This document shows, piece by piece, positions 1 to 5,315 of a stretch of 5,918 bases of DNA. The stretch's first letter is position 1. Each line of letters starts with the position of its first letter. The stretch spans positions 1 to 5,918 of the forward strand of contig CAJTXV010000054.1 in NCBI GenBank assembly GCA_910584255.1, given 5' to 3'. The notes beneath the pieces were generated by a model. It searched no databases. It saw only the letters and a list, made by a program, of their open reading frames with translations, and was not told the DNA's origin. The position numbers were made by a program, and so were the translations under genes. Source of the stretch: an uncultured Bacilli bacterium (lineage in GTDB: Bacteria; Bacillota_I; Bacilli_A; RF39; UBA660).

Positions 1-4
1 GTCG

Positions 5-13
5 TGGTATAAT
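5..13 (+). promoter_or_regulatory. Extended -10 promoter element at the window edge
   Basis: TGGTATAAT is a perfect TGn-TATAAT extended -10 hexamer. Any -35 box would lie left of the window, so only half of the promoter can be judged. Transcription would start near base 20 and run into the decayed frame at 36-245 and the small-gene block beyond. No terminator hairpin is seen before 2641, so this element could drive genes as far as 2024. Confidence 0.45.
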
Positions 14-35
14 ATTAATATAAATTTAGTGTTGA

Positions 36-245
36 CAAAACTTAGATAGTCAATTAACTGATAAGCAAAAAGAAAGATGGCATAAAAAATGTCTATGCTT
101 AGTGGAGTTTAATAATGTAGAAAGTATTGAGCCATTAGATTTCGATCATCAAGGAAATATGGATGATTGGCTAATTATAGAAAAAATAGAAGATGTTGTT
201 GTAGGAACAAGTATTCCATATAATTACGAAAAATCAAGATTTTAA
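36..245 (+). pseudogene. Decayed C-terminal fragment of an unknown protein
   Basis: A 69-codon frame is open from just after a TGA at 33-35 to TAA at 243-245. It has no credible start: the first in-frame ATG is at 159, a GTG lies at 102, and neither has a ribosome binding site. The peptide is acidic and soluble, with a basic start (TDKQKERWHKK) and an Asp/Glu-rich end (DFDHQGNMDDW, then IEKIEDVVV). Its amino acid use looks like real protein, which suggests the 3' end of a gene that lost its start by deletion or frameshift. I do not recognise the family. It lies 35 bases before the next gene and is followed by the same junction motif as the intact genes, so it probably belonged to the same array. 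Chance open frame is the alternative. Confidence 0.4.
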
Positions 246-254
246 AAGTAATGC

Positions 255-274
255 AAATTACAATTTAGGAGTGT
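255..274 (+). repeat. Junction motif copy 1, with ribosome binding site
   Basis: AAATTACAATTTAGGAGTGT lies 9 bases after the stop of the fragment and 6 bases before the ATG at 281. The left part is an inverted repeat, AAATT-AC-AATTT. The right part supplies the GGAG Shine-Dalgarno at 268-271. Copy 2 matches it at 18 of 20 positions. Confidence 0.6.
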
Positions 275-280
275 ATTTAT

Positions 281-604
281 ATGAAAAAATATATTAATGG
301 AATTATAGCTGGAGTTATATCAGGAGTAATAAATTGTTTATTTTTACTTTTTGCCAAGAATTTAGAAATAACAGTTTTTATATCGACTTTTATTTCTTGG
401 ATAGTTATAGGTATTTTGATAAGTTCAGTAAATTATAAAGCAAAGGGAGTAATAAAAGGTGTAGTTGTATCTTTATTGGTGTCACTATCATCATTAGTAT
501 ATACCTTTGCCAGTACAATATTTGGTGGAATATGGACTTTAATTACTACACTTTTAGTTGGAGCGTTTATGGGCTATATAATTGAAAAAACAAATATAAA
601 ATAA
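281..604 (+). CDS. Small four-helix integral membrane protein, unknown function
   Basis: This 107-residue protein is almost entirely hydrophobic. Four membrane segments are visible at about residues 6-26, 30-50, 58-80 and 82-100, with short charged connectors (NYKAKG at 51-56) and a charged tail, IEKTNIK. There is no signal peptidase site, enzyme motif or transporter signature. The regular Gly spacing in the first and last helices (GIIAGVISG and GAFMGY) suggests tight helix packing. The ATG has a GGAG ribosome binding site 9 bases upstream, supplied by the junction motif. The next gene starts 31 bases after its stop, so the two are probably co-transcribed. It looks like one of the unnamed small membrane proteins of Firmicutes. 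The gene call is secure, but the sequence does not show a role. Confidence 0.8.
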   Translation: MKKYINGIIAGVISGVINCLFLLFAKNLEITVFISTFISWIVIGILISSVNYKAKGVIKGVVVSLLVSLSSLVYTFASTIFGGIWTLITTLLVGAFMGYIIEKTNIK

Positions 605-607
605 TTC

Positions 608-627
608 AAACCACAATTTAGGAGTGT
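608..627 (+). repeat. Junction motif copy 2, with ribosome binding site
   Basis: AAACCACAATTTAGGAGTGT begins 3 bases after the stop at 604 and ends 8 bases before the ATG at 636. The last 15 bases are identical to copy 1, including the GGAG Shine-Dalgarno at 621-624. The left arm of the inverted repeat is altered (ACC for ATT). Confidence 0.6.
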
Positions 628-635
628 GAAGTAAA

Positions 636-872
636 ATGTTTAATTTGAAGAAAGAAAAAATAAAGAAGAATTTCTTTTTAACATTATCCATTATATCTGC
701 ATTCATATTTATTGCAGGAGTAATGTGTACTATAACGGGAGAAGATAGTCCAGTTAAATTTATAGTAAATGGAAGTCCAATAAAATTAGTAGTACCACCA
801 GCACTAGTATTTTTCGTAACATATGCTTTATATAGAAATAGTAAAAAAGCAATAGAAGAAAATACTAAGTAA
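636..872 (+). CDS. Small two-helix membrane protein, unknown function
   Basis: This 78-residue protein has a strongly basic N-terminus (KKEKIKKN), a first membrane helix at about residues 13-33, a short external loop with acidic and polar residues (TGEDSPVKF, NGSP), a second helix at about 50-68, and a charged cytoplasmic tail, RNSKKAIEENTK. The positive-inside rule puts both ends in the cytoplasm. There is one Cys at position 31 and no catalytic motif. Translation starts at an ATG 11 bases after GGAG. It is transcribed in series with its neighbours, with 31 bases before it and 35 after. I do not recognise the family. The composition and ribosome binding site make it a real gene. A role as a small envelope or partner protein would be a guess. 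Confidence 0.72.
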   Translation: MFNLKKEKIKKNFFLTLSIISAFIFIAGVMCTITGEDSPVKFIVNGSPIKLVVPPALVFFVTYALYRNSKKAIEENTK

Positions 873-877
873 TCGCT

Positions 878-899
878 AAATTACGATTTGTAGGGAGGC
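878..899 (+). repeat. Junction motif copy 3, degenerate
   Basis: This copy reads AAATTACGATTTG followed by TAGGGAGGC. It keeps the layout of copies 1 and 2, with an imperfect inverted repeat followed directly by the Shine-Dalgarno (GGGAGG at 893-898, 9 bases before the ATG at 908). It has one central substitution (C-G for C-A), G for A at the end of the core, and one extra base before GGGAG. Confidence 0.45.
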
Positions 900-907
900 T
901 AAAAAAT

Positions 908-1546
908 ATGAAAGATGGAAAAATACCTAATCCAAATACGATACACCCAATAGCTGGATATGATAAAGAAATATATGTAAAACCTACTGTTAAAAATAAA
1001 AATATTATAGTTGGAGATTTTACTTATATTGCAGATACAGAATTTGAAAGTCATGTAACACACCATTACGAATTTAATAATGATAAATTGATTATAGGAA
1101 AGTTTTGTCAAATAGCTTCAGGAGTTGAATTTGTAATGAATGGTGCTAATCATCAAATGAATGCAGTTTCAACATTTCCATTTTATACATTAGAGGGTTG
1201 GGAGCAAGTTCCACCTTCACAAAACGATTTGCCTATTAAAGGGGATACTGTTATTGGAAATGATGTATGGATAGGACAAAATGTAACGATAATGCCAGGA
1301 GTTAATATTGGAGATGGTGCTATAATTGGTGCTAATTCTGTTGTTGCAAAAGATATTCCACCATATCATATTGCAGTTGGAAATCCTTGTACTGTTATTA
1401 AAAAGAGATTTGATGATGAACTAATTGAGATAATGGAAAAAGTAAAATGGTGGGATAAAAGTATAGCAGAAATAAACGCTTTAATTCCTATACTGACTTC
1501 AAGTGATTTAGAAAAAGTAAAAGAAGAATTATCAAAGTTAGTATAA
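908..1546 (+). CDS. Vat/CatB-type xenobiotic O-acetyltransferase (left-handed beta-helix)
   Basis: The 212-residue protein has the full layout of the xenobiotic acetyltransferase family. An N-terminal arm, NPNTIHPIAG, resembles Vat proteins. Hexapeptide coils run from about residue 33 to 75 (VGDFTY, IGKFCQIASG), followed by the catalytic-His segment NGANHQ with His82, the same position as in VatD. An excursion loop, STFPF..LEGWE, follows at 88-99, then further coils at 113-148 (VIGNDVWIGQNVTIMPGV) and the GNP..IKKRF closing motif at 158-168. A C-terminal helix has WWD at 181-183. Known relatives are cytoplasmic trimers that move acetyl from acetyl-CoA to a hydroxyl of streptogramin A or chloramphenicol. 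The N-terminus looks like Vat, while STFPF and the tail look more like CatB, so the substrate cannot be assigned. Start: ATG 9 bases after GGGAGG. All key residues are present, so an active enzyme is expected. Confidence 0.9.
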   Translation: MKDGKIPNPNTIHPIAGYDKEIYVKPTVKNKNIIVGDFTYIADTEFESHVTHHYEFNNDKLIIGKFCQIASGVEFVMNGANHQMNAVSTFPFYTLEGWEQVPPSQNDLPIKGDTVIGNDVWIGQNVTIMPGVNIGDGAIIGANSVVAKDIPPYHIAVGNPCTVIKKRFDDELIEIMEKVKWWDKSIAEINALIPILTSSDLEKVKEELSKLV

Positions 1547-1556
1547 TTACAATTTA
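1545..1556 (+). repeat. Junction motif copy 4, overlapping a stop codon
   Basis: AATTACAATTTA matches the 12-base core of copy 1 exactly. It starts inside the TAA stop (1544-1546) of the acetyltransferase. The GGAGTGT extension is missing, and the next gene uses a separate Shine-Dalgarno, AGAGG at 1563-1567. Confidence 0.5.
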
Positions 1557-1574
1557 ATGATTAGAGGTACAATT

Positions 1575-2024
1575 ATGAATTATGATAAATTAGAAATTGA
1601 AACTGCCTTTAAAGATGGTAATATGATTCCAATAGAACATACTGGATATGGAAAAAATATATCTCCAGAGTTTAAAATAAAAAATCTATCACCTAATGCA
1701 AAAAGTCTAGTAATAATATTAGAAGATTTAAGTCATCCTATTAAAAATTTCACACATTGGATTGCTTGGAACATAAAAGCAGAATCTATAATTCCAGAAA
1801 ATGTAGGCAGTATGAATAATGTTATACAAGGTATTGCTTATGGCTTTCATAAATATGCAGGTGCAAAACCACCAAAATTTCAAAAACACAATTATAGATA
1901 TTCAGTCTATTCGTTAGATATTATTTTAGAATTATCATCTAATATTATGAAAAAGAAATTATTAAAAGCAATGAATGGGCATATTTTACAAAAAGGAACT
2001 ATTACAGGTTACTTTAAAAAATAA
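1575..2024 (+). CDS. YbhB/YbcL-family phosphatidylethanolamine-binding (PEBP) protein
   Basis: The protein has 149 residues, typical of bacterial PEBP/RKIP-like proteins. The family blocks appear in order: GYGKNISPEFKI (24-35), SLVIILEDLSHP..NFTHWIAWNI (44-67), IPE (73-75), G...YAGAKPP...HNYRYSVYSLD (90-115), and a C-terminal GHILQKGTITGYFKK (135-149). The fold binds phosphate-like anions in a surface pocket. Here the usual DPDAP loop reads EDLSHP and the usual YxGPxPP reads YAGAKPP, so the pocket is altered, though the HW and the H.Y..YALD-like segment are kept. No bacterial substrate is firmly established for the family. There is no signal peptide, so it is cytoplasmic. I chose ATG 1575 over the in-frame ATG at 1557 because AGAGG at 1563-1567 lies 7 bases before 1575, whereas 1557 has no Shine-Dalgarno and sits in the junction motif. 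Confidence 0.88.
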   Translation: MNYDKLEIETAFKDGNMIPIEHTGYGKNISPEFKIKNLSPNAKSLVIILEDLSHPIKNFTHWIAWNIKAESIIPENVGSMNNVIQGIAYGFHKYAGAKPPKFQKHNYRYSVYSLDIILELSSNIMKKKLLKAMNGHILQKGTITGYFKK

Positions 2025-2035
2025 ATTATAATTTA
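2022..2035 (+). repeat. Junction motif copy 5, perfect 14-base palindrome
   Basis: TAAATTATAATTTA is identical to its own reverse complement. Its first three bases are the stop codon of the PEBP gene. It keeps the core of the junction motif (centre AT instead of AC) but lacks the GGAG extension, and a promoter-like region follows. Confidence 0.5.
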
Positions 2036-2036
2036 T

Positions 2037-2064
2037 TTGAGTGAACTAATAGTGTGTGTAAAAT
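2037..2064 (+). promoter_or_regulatory. Possible promoter of the helix-turn-helix gene at 2107
   Basis: TTGAGT (2037-2042) and TAAAAT (2059-2064) are separated by 16 bases. The gap between the PEBP and regulator genes, 82 bases, is the largest in the left block, which favours a separate promoter here. The match is moderate and AT-rich DNA gives such hits by chance. Confidence 0.35.
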
Positions 2065-2106
2065 AAATCAAGAAAATGATATTCTTTATGTGAAAAGAGG
2101 GATATT

Positions 2107-2619
2107 ATGAATCAAGAAAAAATAGGATTGTTTATTGCAGAAAGTAGAAAAGAGGCTGGTTTAACTCAAGAACAGCTCGCAGAAAAATTAGGAATCACTA
2201 AAAATGCAGTAAGTAAATGGGAACGAGGACTAGGCTTAATGGATATGTCTTTATTAAAGCCATTAAGTAATTTATTAGATGTTTCTATCAATGAAATACT
2301 TGCAGGAGAAAAAATAAGAGATGAAGAATTAAAAAGTAAAACCGAAGAAAATATCGTAAATTTAACTGAACTTTATGATTTAAAGTCATCAAAATTGGGT
2401 GTTGTTTCTTTTACTGGAATATCTTTATTACTTTTGCTTTATTGTTCTAAAAAAGAGATAAATACATTGCCAATTGTTATAATATGGTTTAGATATAATC
2501 TTAGTTATTTATATAATAGGTATAAGTTTACTAAAAATAAAAAAGATTTAGTAATTTCAATACTATATGGATTAGGATATTTAACAACTGTAATATTATT
2601 TTTGGCTCAAACATTATAG
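2107..2619 (+). CDS. XRE-family helix-turn-helix regulator with membrane C-terminus
   Basis: This 170-residue protein begins with a Cro/CI-type DNA-binding domain at residues 5-60: LTQEQLAEKLGITKNAVSKWERG contains the two HTH helices, followed by SLLKPLSNLLDVSINEILAGE, the usual end of this domain in Firmicutes. A charged linker (70-92, rich in Glu and Lys) leads to three predicted membrane segments at about 97-113, 118-136 and 147-168. Proteins of this layout are thought to tether the DNA-binding domain to the membrane, but the signal and targets are unknown here. Start: ATG 6 bases after AGAGG (2096-2100). The gene is the last of the left block and is followed by a strong terminator. Its first 65 coding-side bases (2131-2195) are nearly identical to those of the broken paralogue at 5316, and the C-termini differ. 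Confidence 0.85.
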   Translation: MNQEKIGLFIAESRKEAGLTQEQLAEKLGITKNAVSKWERGLGLMDMSLLKPLSNLLDVSINEILAGEKIRDEELKSKTEENIVNLTELYDLKSSKLGVVSFTGISLLLLLYCSKKEINTLPIVIIWFRYNLSYLYNRYKFTKNKKDLVISILYGLGYLTTVILFLAQTL

Positions 2620-2621
2620 TT

Positions 2622-2633
2622 AATTATAATTTA
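2622..2633 (+). repeat. Junction motif copy 6
   Basis: AATTATAATTTA sits 2 bases after the TAG stop at 2617-2619 and just before the terminator hairpin. It contains the perfect palindrome AATTATAATT. It is the last copy, and no gene starts after it on this strand until 3300. Confidence 0.4.
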
Positions 2634-2640
2634 AGAAGTA

Positions 2641-2676
2641 AAAAGGAAACAATAAAATTATGAGTTGTTTCCTTTT
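2641..2676. terminator. Strong bidirectional hairpin terminator between convergent genes
   Basis: AAAAGGAAACAA (2641-2652) pairs perfectly with TTGTTTCCTTTT (2665-2676) around a 12-base loop. On the + strand the hairpin ends in TTTT. On the minus strand it is followed by TTTTTACTTCTT, a better U-tract. It closes the left block and the convergent tetR gene. The last codons and the stop of tetR (2658-2660) lie in its loop and right arm. Confidence 0.85.
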
Positions 2677-3173
2677 AAAATGTAAAAATTCATAAACATG
2701 TCTGCTATTTCTTTAGGTGTTTCTTTATATCCATTAACTAACCAATTGTAATAAATATTATAAAGACCACCAGATATAAAATAATAATTGTATTGTTCTT
2801 CTAATGTTTTAGCTTTATTAAAAAATATCTTATCAAATTCATCTTTTATAAAATGGATACAATTTGCTTTATATAATAGTAATCCAATATCTTCTTTATC
2901 TTTTAGATGCGTAAATAGAACAACAAGATATTCTTTAAAATGATTCGGATCATAATTTACTTTTTTATTCTTAATAAATTCATTCGTTACTTCATCAAGA
3001 TAATATTTTATAATTTCGTCTTTATTTTTAAAATTGCGATAAATTGTTATATGGGAAAGACCTGCTTTATCGGTTATTTCCTTATTGGTAATTTTGCTAT
3101 AATCTTTTTTCTTCATTAAAATAATTAGTGCTTCTGCAATATCTTTTTTTGAAATATCACTTTGTAATTCCAT
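2658..3173 (-). CDS. TetR/AcrR-family transcriptional repressor, divergent from the hydrolases
   Basis: This 171-residue protein has a TetR N-terminal domain at about residues 8-57: a first helix, KDIAEALIILMKKK, then ITNKEITDKAGLSHITIYRNFKNKDEII, the canonical TetR helix-turn-helix with the Y-x-x-F-K-N-K-D/E signature. The rest is helical. The segment FISGGLYNIYYNWLVNGYKETPKEIADMF near the C-terminus is typical of the short TetR subgroup that forms a ligand pocket and dimer interface. It reads away from the two alpha/beta hydrolase genes, so they are its likely targets. Its own -10 lies inside a 16-base palindrome, which suggests autorepression. The ATG is the only sensible start (an in-frame TGA lies 9 bases upstream), but the nearest SD-like AAAGGA (3189-3194) is 15 bases away, so translation may be weak. 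Confidence 0.88.
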   Translation of the reverse strand: MELQSDISKKDIAEALIILMKKKDYSKITNKEITDKAGLSHITIYRNFKNKDEIIKYYLDEVTNEFIKNKKVNYDPNHFKEYLVVLFTHLKDKEDIGLLLYKANCIHFIKDEFDKIFFNKAKTLEEQYNYYFISGGLYNIYYNWLVNGYKETPKEIADMFMNFYILKGNNS

Positions 3174-3216
3174 TGTTATAATTCACAATCCTTTCTAACA
3201 GTAGTCAGTTTTGCTA

Positions 3217-3245
3217 TTGTTTTTTTTATATTTTTGAAATAAAAT
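3217..3245 (+). promoter_or_regulatory. Candidate promoter of the hydrolase operon
   Basis: TTGTTT (3217-3222) and TAAAAT (3240-3245) are 17 bases apart and point toward the hydrolase gene at 3300. The start site would fall near 3252, at the left edge of the palindrome at 3251-3266, giving a leader of about 48 bases. The -35 is weak. An alternative -10, TATAAC at 3260-3265, has TTGAAA 20 bases upstream and is less likely. Confidence 0.4.
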
Positions 3246-3250
3246 ATAGT

Positions 3251-3266
3251 TGTTAGAAATATAACA
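3251..3266. promoter_or_regulatory. Candidate TetR operator palindrome
   Basis: TGTTAGAAATATAACA has perfect 5-base arms (TGTTA/TAACA) around 6 bases, a size normal for TetR-family operators. It covers the tetR -10 and the predicted start of the hydrolase transcript, so a bound dimer would block both. A second copy of its left part, TGTTAGAAA, occurs on the opposite strand at 3192-3200. Confidence 0.5.
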
Positions 3267-3286
3267 CTTTGGATTAGAAATGTCAA
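3258..3286 (-). promoter_or_regulatory. Near-consensus promoter of the tetR gene
   Basis: On the minus strand a perfect TTGACA (3286-3281) is followed after exactly 17 bases by TATATT (3263-3258), which is preceded by TGT to give an extended -10. Transcription would start near 3251, leaving a leader of about 78 bases before the tetR ATG. It is the best-formed promoter in the window. Confidence 0.75.
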
Positions 3287-3299
3287 ATGGAGGTTTATA

Positions 3300-4346
3300 A
3301 TGGAAAGTCAAATTAAGAAAAGAAAGTTACCAAAAAGTTTAAAAGTAATAGGGGTTATAGTTTTAGTAATATTTGTTTTAAAAATAGTTACTGGACTTAT
3401 ATTAGACTTTTATCCCCAAGTATTGATAGGATTATTTCAGGGATATCAAAATCAAAATTCTTATGAGCCAAGAAATGGTGCTGTACCTAGTAGAACAGTA
3501 AAAGAGAATGGAATGTTATACTTAAATGATATTAAATATGCTGATGAGTATCCCAATAGTTTTTTAGATATAACTTATCCAAATGAGAATGTAGAAGAAC
3601 AAAGACCAACATTTATTTATATTCATGGAGGAGGATTCTTTGGTGGAGATAAAGTATCGGGTGATCCCCTAGCACAAAATGATGATTCTAATTATTTATT
3701 CGATTCAATAGTAAAAGAAAATTATAATCTTGTAAATATGAATTATGCTTTAGTCCCACAATACAAGTTTCCTGTACCAGAAATACAATTACACCAGGCA
3801 ATAGAATTTTTAGTAAATAATGCTAAAGAATATCATTTAGATATGCACAATGTAATTATTATGGGGCAATCTGGAGGGGCAGTTTTAACAGGACAATATG
3901 GAGCAATGGTATCTAACCCTGAATATGCAAAATTGTATAATGTTACTCCTGCATTAAGTGTAGAAGATATAAATTGTTTAGTAATTGATGATGCACCTTA
4001 TGCTTGGGAACACTTTGGTAAAGATAGTAAACGATTACTAGGAAACTTTATAAATGGAAATATTTATCCATCAAAGAAACAATTAAATATGTATGATCCA
4101 ACCTCTCATGTTACTAAAAATTACCCTAAATCATTTATATTAGGAAATAATTATGATGGAAATGGTTATGCTTATGATATGGAAAAACTAGCAAACAAAT
4201 TAAAAGAAAATAATGTAGAATATGAATTCTTTTATGATAAATATGAAGATGGTACAGAGCCAGGACATGGATATTTATCAGATTTAAAAAATGATAAGTT
4301 AGCACCAAAAGCATATAAAGCTATGATGAAATTTATAAGAAAGTAG
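3300..4346 (+). CDS. Membrane-anchored alpha/beta hydrolase (HSL-like esterase/lipase fold)
   Basis: The protein has 348 residues. A basic N-terminus (KKRKLPK) is followed by a hydrophobic segment at about 16-36 with no clear cleavage site, so the enzyme is probably anchored with its catalytic domain outside. HGGGFFGGDK at 109-118 is the oxyanion-hole motif of the hormone-sensitive-lipase/Abhydrolase_3 group. GQSGG at 189-193 is the nucleophile elbow (Ser191). Asp286 in GNNYDGNG and His323 in EPGHGY complete a plausible triad. It should hydrolyse carboxyl esters; the substrate is unknown. It starts at an ATG 6 bases after TGGAGG (3288-3293). A second hydrolase follows after 14 bases, so the two form an operon, presumably under control of the divergent TetR. 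Peptidase or deacetylase activity on the envelope is an alternative that the sequence cannot exclude. Confidence 0.88.
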   Translation: MESQIKKRKLPKSLKVIGVIVLVIFVLKIVTGLILDFYPQVLIGLFQGYQNQNSYEPRNGAVPSRTVKENGMLYLNDIKYADEYPNSFLDITYPNENVEEQRPTFIYIHGGGFFGGDKVSGDPLAQNDDSNYLFDSIVKENYNLVNMNYALVPQYKFPVPEIQLHQAIEFLVNNAKEYHLDMHNVIIMGQSGGAVLTGQYGAMVSNPEYAKLYNVTPALSVEDINCLVIDDAPYAWEHFGKDSKRLLGNFINGNIYPSKKQLNMYDPTSHVTKNYPKSFILGNNYDGNGYAYDMEKLANKLKENNVEYEFFYDKYEDGTEPGHGYLSDLKNDKLAPKAYKAMMKFIRK

Positions 4347-4360
4347 TAATGTGAGGGAGT

Positions 4361-5227
4361 ATGAAAAAAGTGTTAAAATTTATTGGAATTATATTTTTAG
4401 TATTAGTTATATTATTGGTAGTGATTACAATTAGAAATGCTAAAATCAATGAATATAATCAAAAACACATGATAAAAAATGATGATGAATTACTTGGAGT
4501 AAGGTTTGAAGTGCCAAGAGAGGACAAAAATCCTGTTCGAGTTAATTTATATATTCCAAAGGATGTTACAGAGAAAACTCCAGTTATATTTAATATTCAT
4601 GGTGGAGCTTTTATTGCAGGAGATGCTGATACATTAGATTCACAAAGTGATAGACTTTCAAGAGAGTTAAATGCAGCAGTAGTGAATATAAATTATACTC
4701 TTGCTAAAGATGGATATGATATGAACTTTGGTGTTGATGAAGTAAAAGATACAATTATTTATTTTAAAGAACATGCTGATGAATATAATATTGATGTTGA
4801 TAAATTCTTTATGCTGGGATATTCAGCAGGTGGTTATCATGCTATGAATGCAGTGGTAGCTTTAAAAAAAGATAATATAGATGTAAGAGGACAAATCTTA
4901 TGTTATTCTTTCATTGGAGAAATAGTATCGAAATATAATGAACTAACTGAAGAACAAAGAAAATCTATTGCTCCAACATTATTTATACTTGCAGACAAAG
5001 ATCCAATTAGTGATGGCTCATTAAAATATGAAGCAATATTAAAAGAAAACGGAGTACCAACAATAGTTAAAAAGTTTGATACATCAAAACATGGGTTTAT
5101 TGAAGAAAATAATCCAGAATATGAAAATTTAAAAAACATAGTAAGTAAATCTCCTGAACAAGAAAAACTTGCAAGAGAAGCTGAAAAATATATTCAAGAC
5201 TGGATAAAACAATTACTTGCAAATTAA
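4361..5227 (+). CDS. Second membrane-anchored alpha/beta hydrolase
   Basis: The protein has 288 residues. It opens with MKKVLKF and a hydrophobic segment at about 8-24 that acts as a signal anchor (no lipobox Cys, no clear cleavage site). The oxyanion motif is HGGAFIAGD (80-88), the nucleophile elbow GYSAG (153-157, Ser155), the acid Asp214 in LADKDPIS, and the base His244 in SKHGF, so the triad is complete. It is shorter than the upstream hydrolase and only distantly similar to it, so this looks like a pair of divergent family members and not a recent duplication. SD GAGGGAG lies within the 14-base gap after the first gene, a spacing that suggests coupled translation. The function is likely hydrolysis of an ester or acyl group at the cell surface, with unknown substrate. 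It ends the operon, but no convincing terminator follows. Confidence 0.87.
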   Translation: MKKVLKFIGIIFLVLVILLVVITIRNAKINEYNQKHMIKNDDELLGVRFEVPREDKNPVRVNLYIPKDVTEKTPVIFNIHGGAFIAGDADTLDSQSDRLSRELNAAVVNINYTLAKDGYDMNFGVDEVKDTIIYFKEHADEYNIDVDKFFMLGYSAGGYHAMNAVVALKKDNIDVRGQILCYSFIGEIVSKYNELTEEQRKSIAPTLFILADKDPISDGSLKYEAILKENGVPTIVKKFDTSKHGFIEENNPEYENLKNIVSKSPEQEKLAREAEKYIQDWIKQLLAN

Positions 5228-5286
5228 TATATAAGCTATAAATATATAACTCAACCATAAGTTTGTAGAATTTGTAATAATACTTT

Positions 5287-5295
5287 TGATAAAAT
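5287..5295 (+). promoter_or_regulatory. Extended -10 element of the second helix-turn-helix gene
   Basis: TGATAAAAT fits TGn-TAAAAT, 20 bases before the ATG at 5316, with no good -35. The transcript would start near 5302, just ahead of the AAAGGAG ribosome binding site at 5303-5309. The 88-base gap after the hydrolases makes a separate promoter reasonable. No other signal was found in that gap. Confidence 0.4.
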
Positions 5296-5315
5296 GTTAT
5301 CGAAAGGAGAAAACC

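Noticed and set aside
32..60. TTGACA at 32-37 as a -35 box
   Set aside because: No -10-like hexamer follows at 16-18 bases (55-60 reads TAACTG).
899..1111. Minus-strand open frame of 70 codons opposite the acetyltransferase start
   Set aside because: It lies antisense to a confident gene, its composition is that of reversed AT-rich coding DNA (Ile/Phe/Tyr), and it has no ribosome binding site or recognisable motif.
1557..1574. Upstream ATG as the start of the PEBP gene
   Set aside because: It has no Shine-Dalgarno and sits at the end of the junction motif. AGAGG is placed correctly for ATG 1575, where family similarity also begins.
255..2633. Classical integron with attC sites
   Set aside because: No GTTRRRY/RYYYAAC pairs, no long imperfect hairpins between genes, and no integrase in the window. 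Only a short shared motif is seen.
4903..5139. Minus-strand open frame of 78 codons within the second hydrolase
   Set aside because: It is a shadow of the hydrolase C-terminus, with no start signal and no family resemblance.
5228..5260. TATATA-rich stretch after the second hydrolase as a terminator
   Set aside because: Only AT pairs can form, the stem is imperfect and no T-tract follows.
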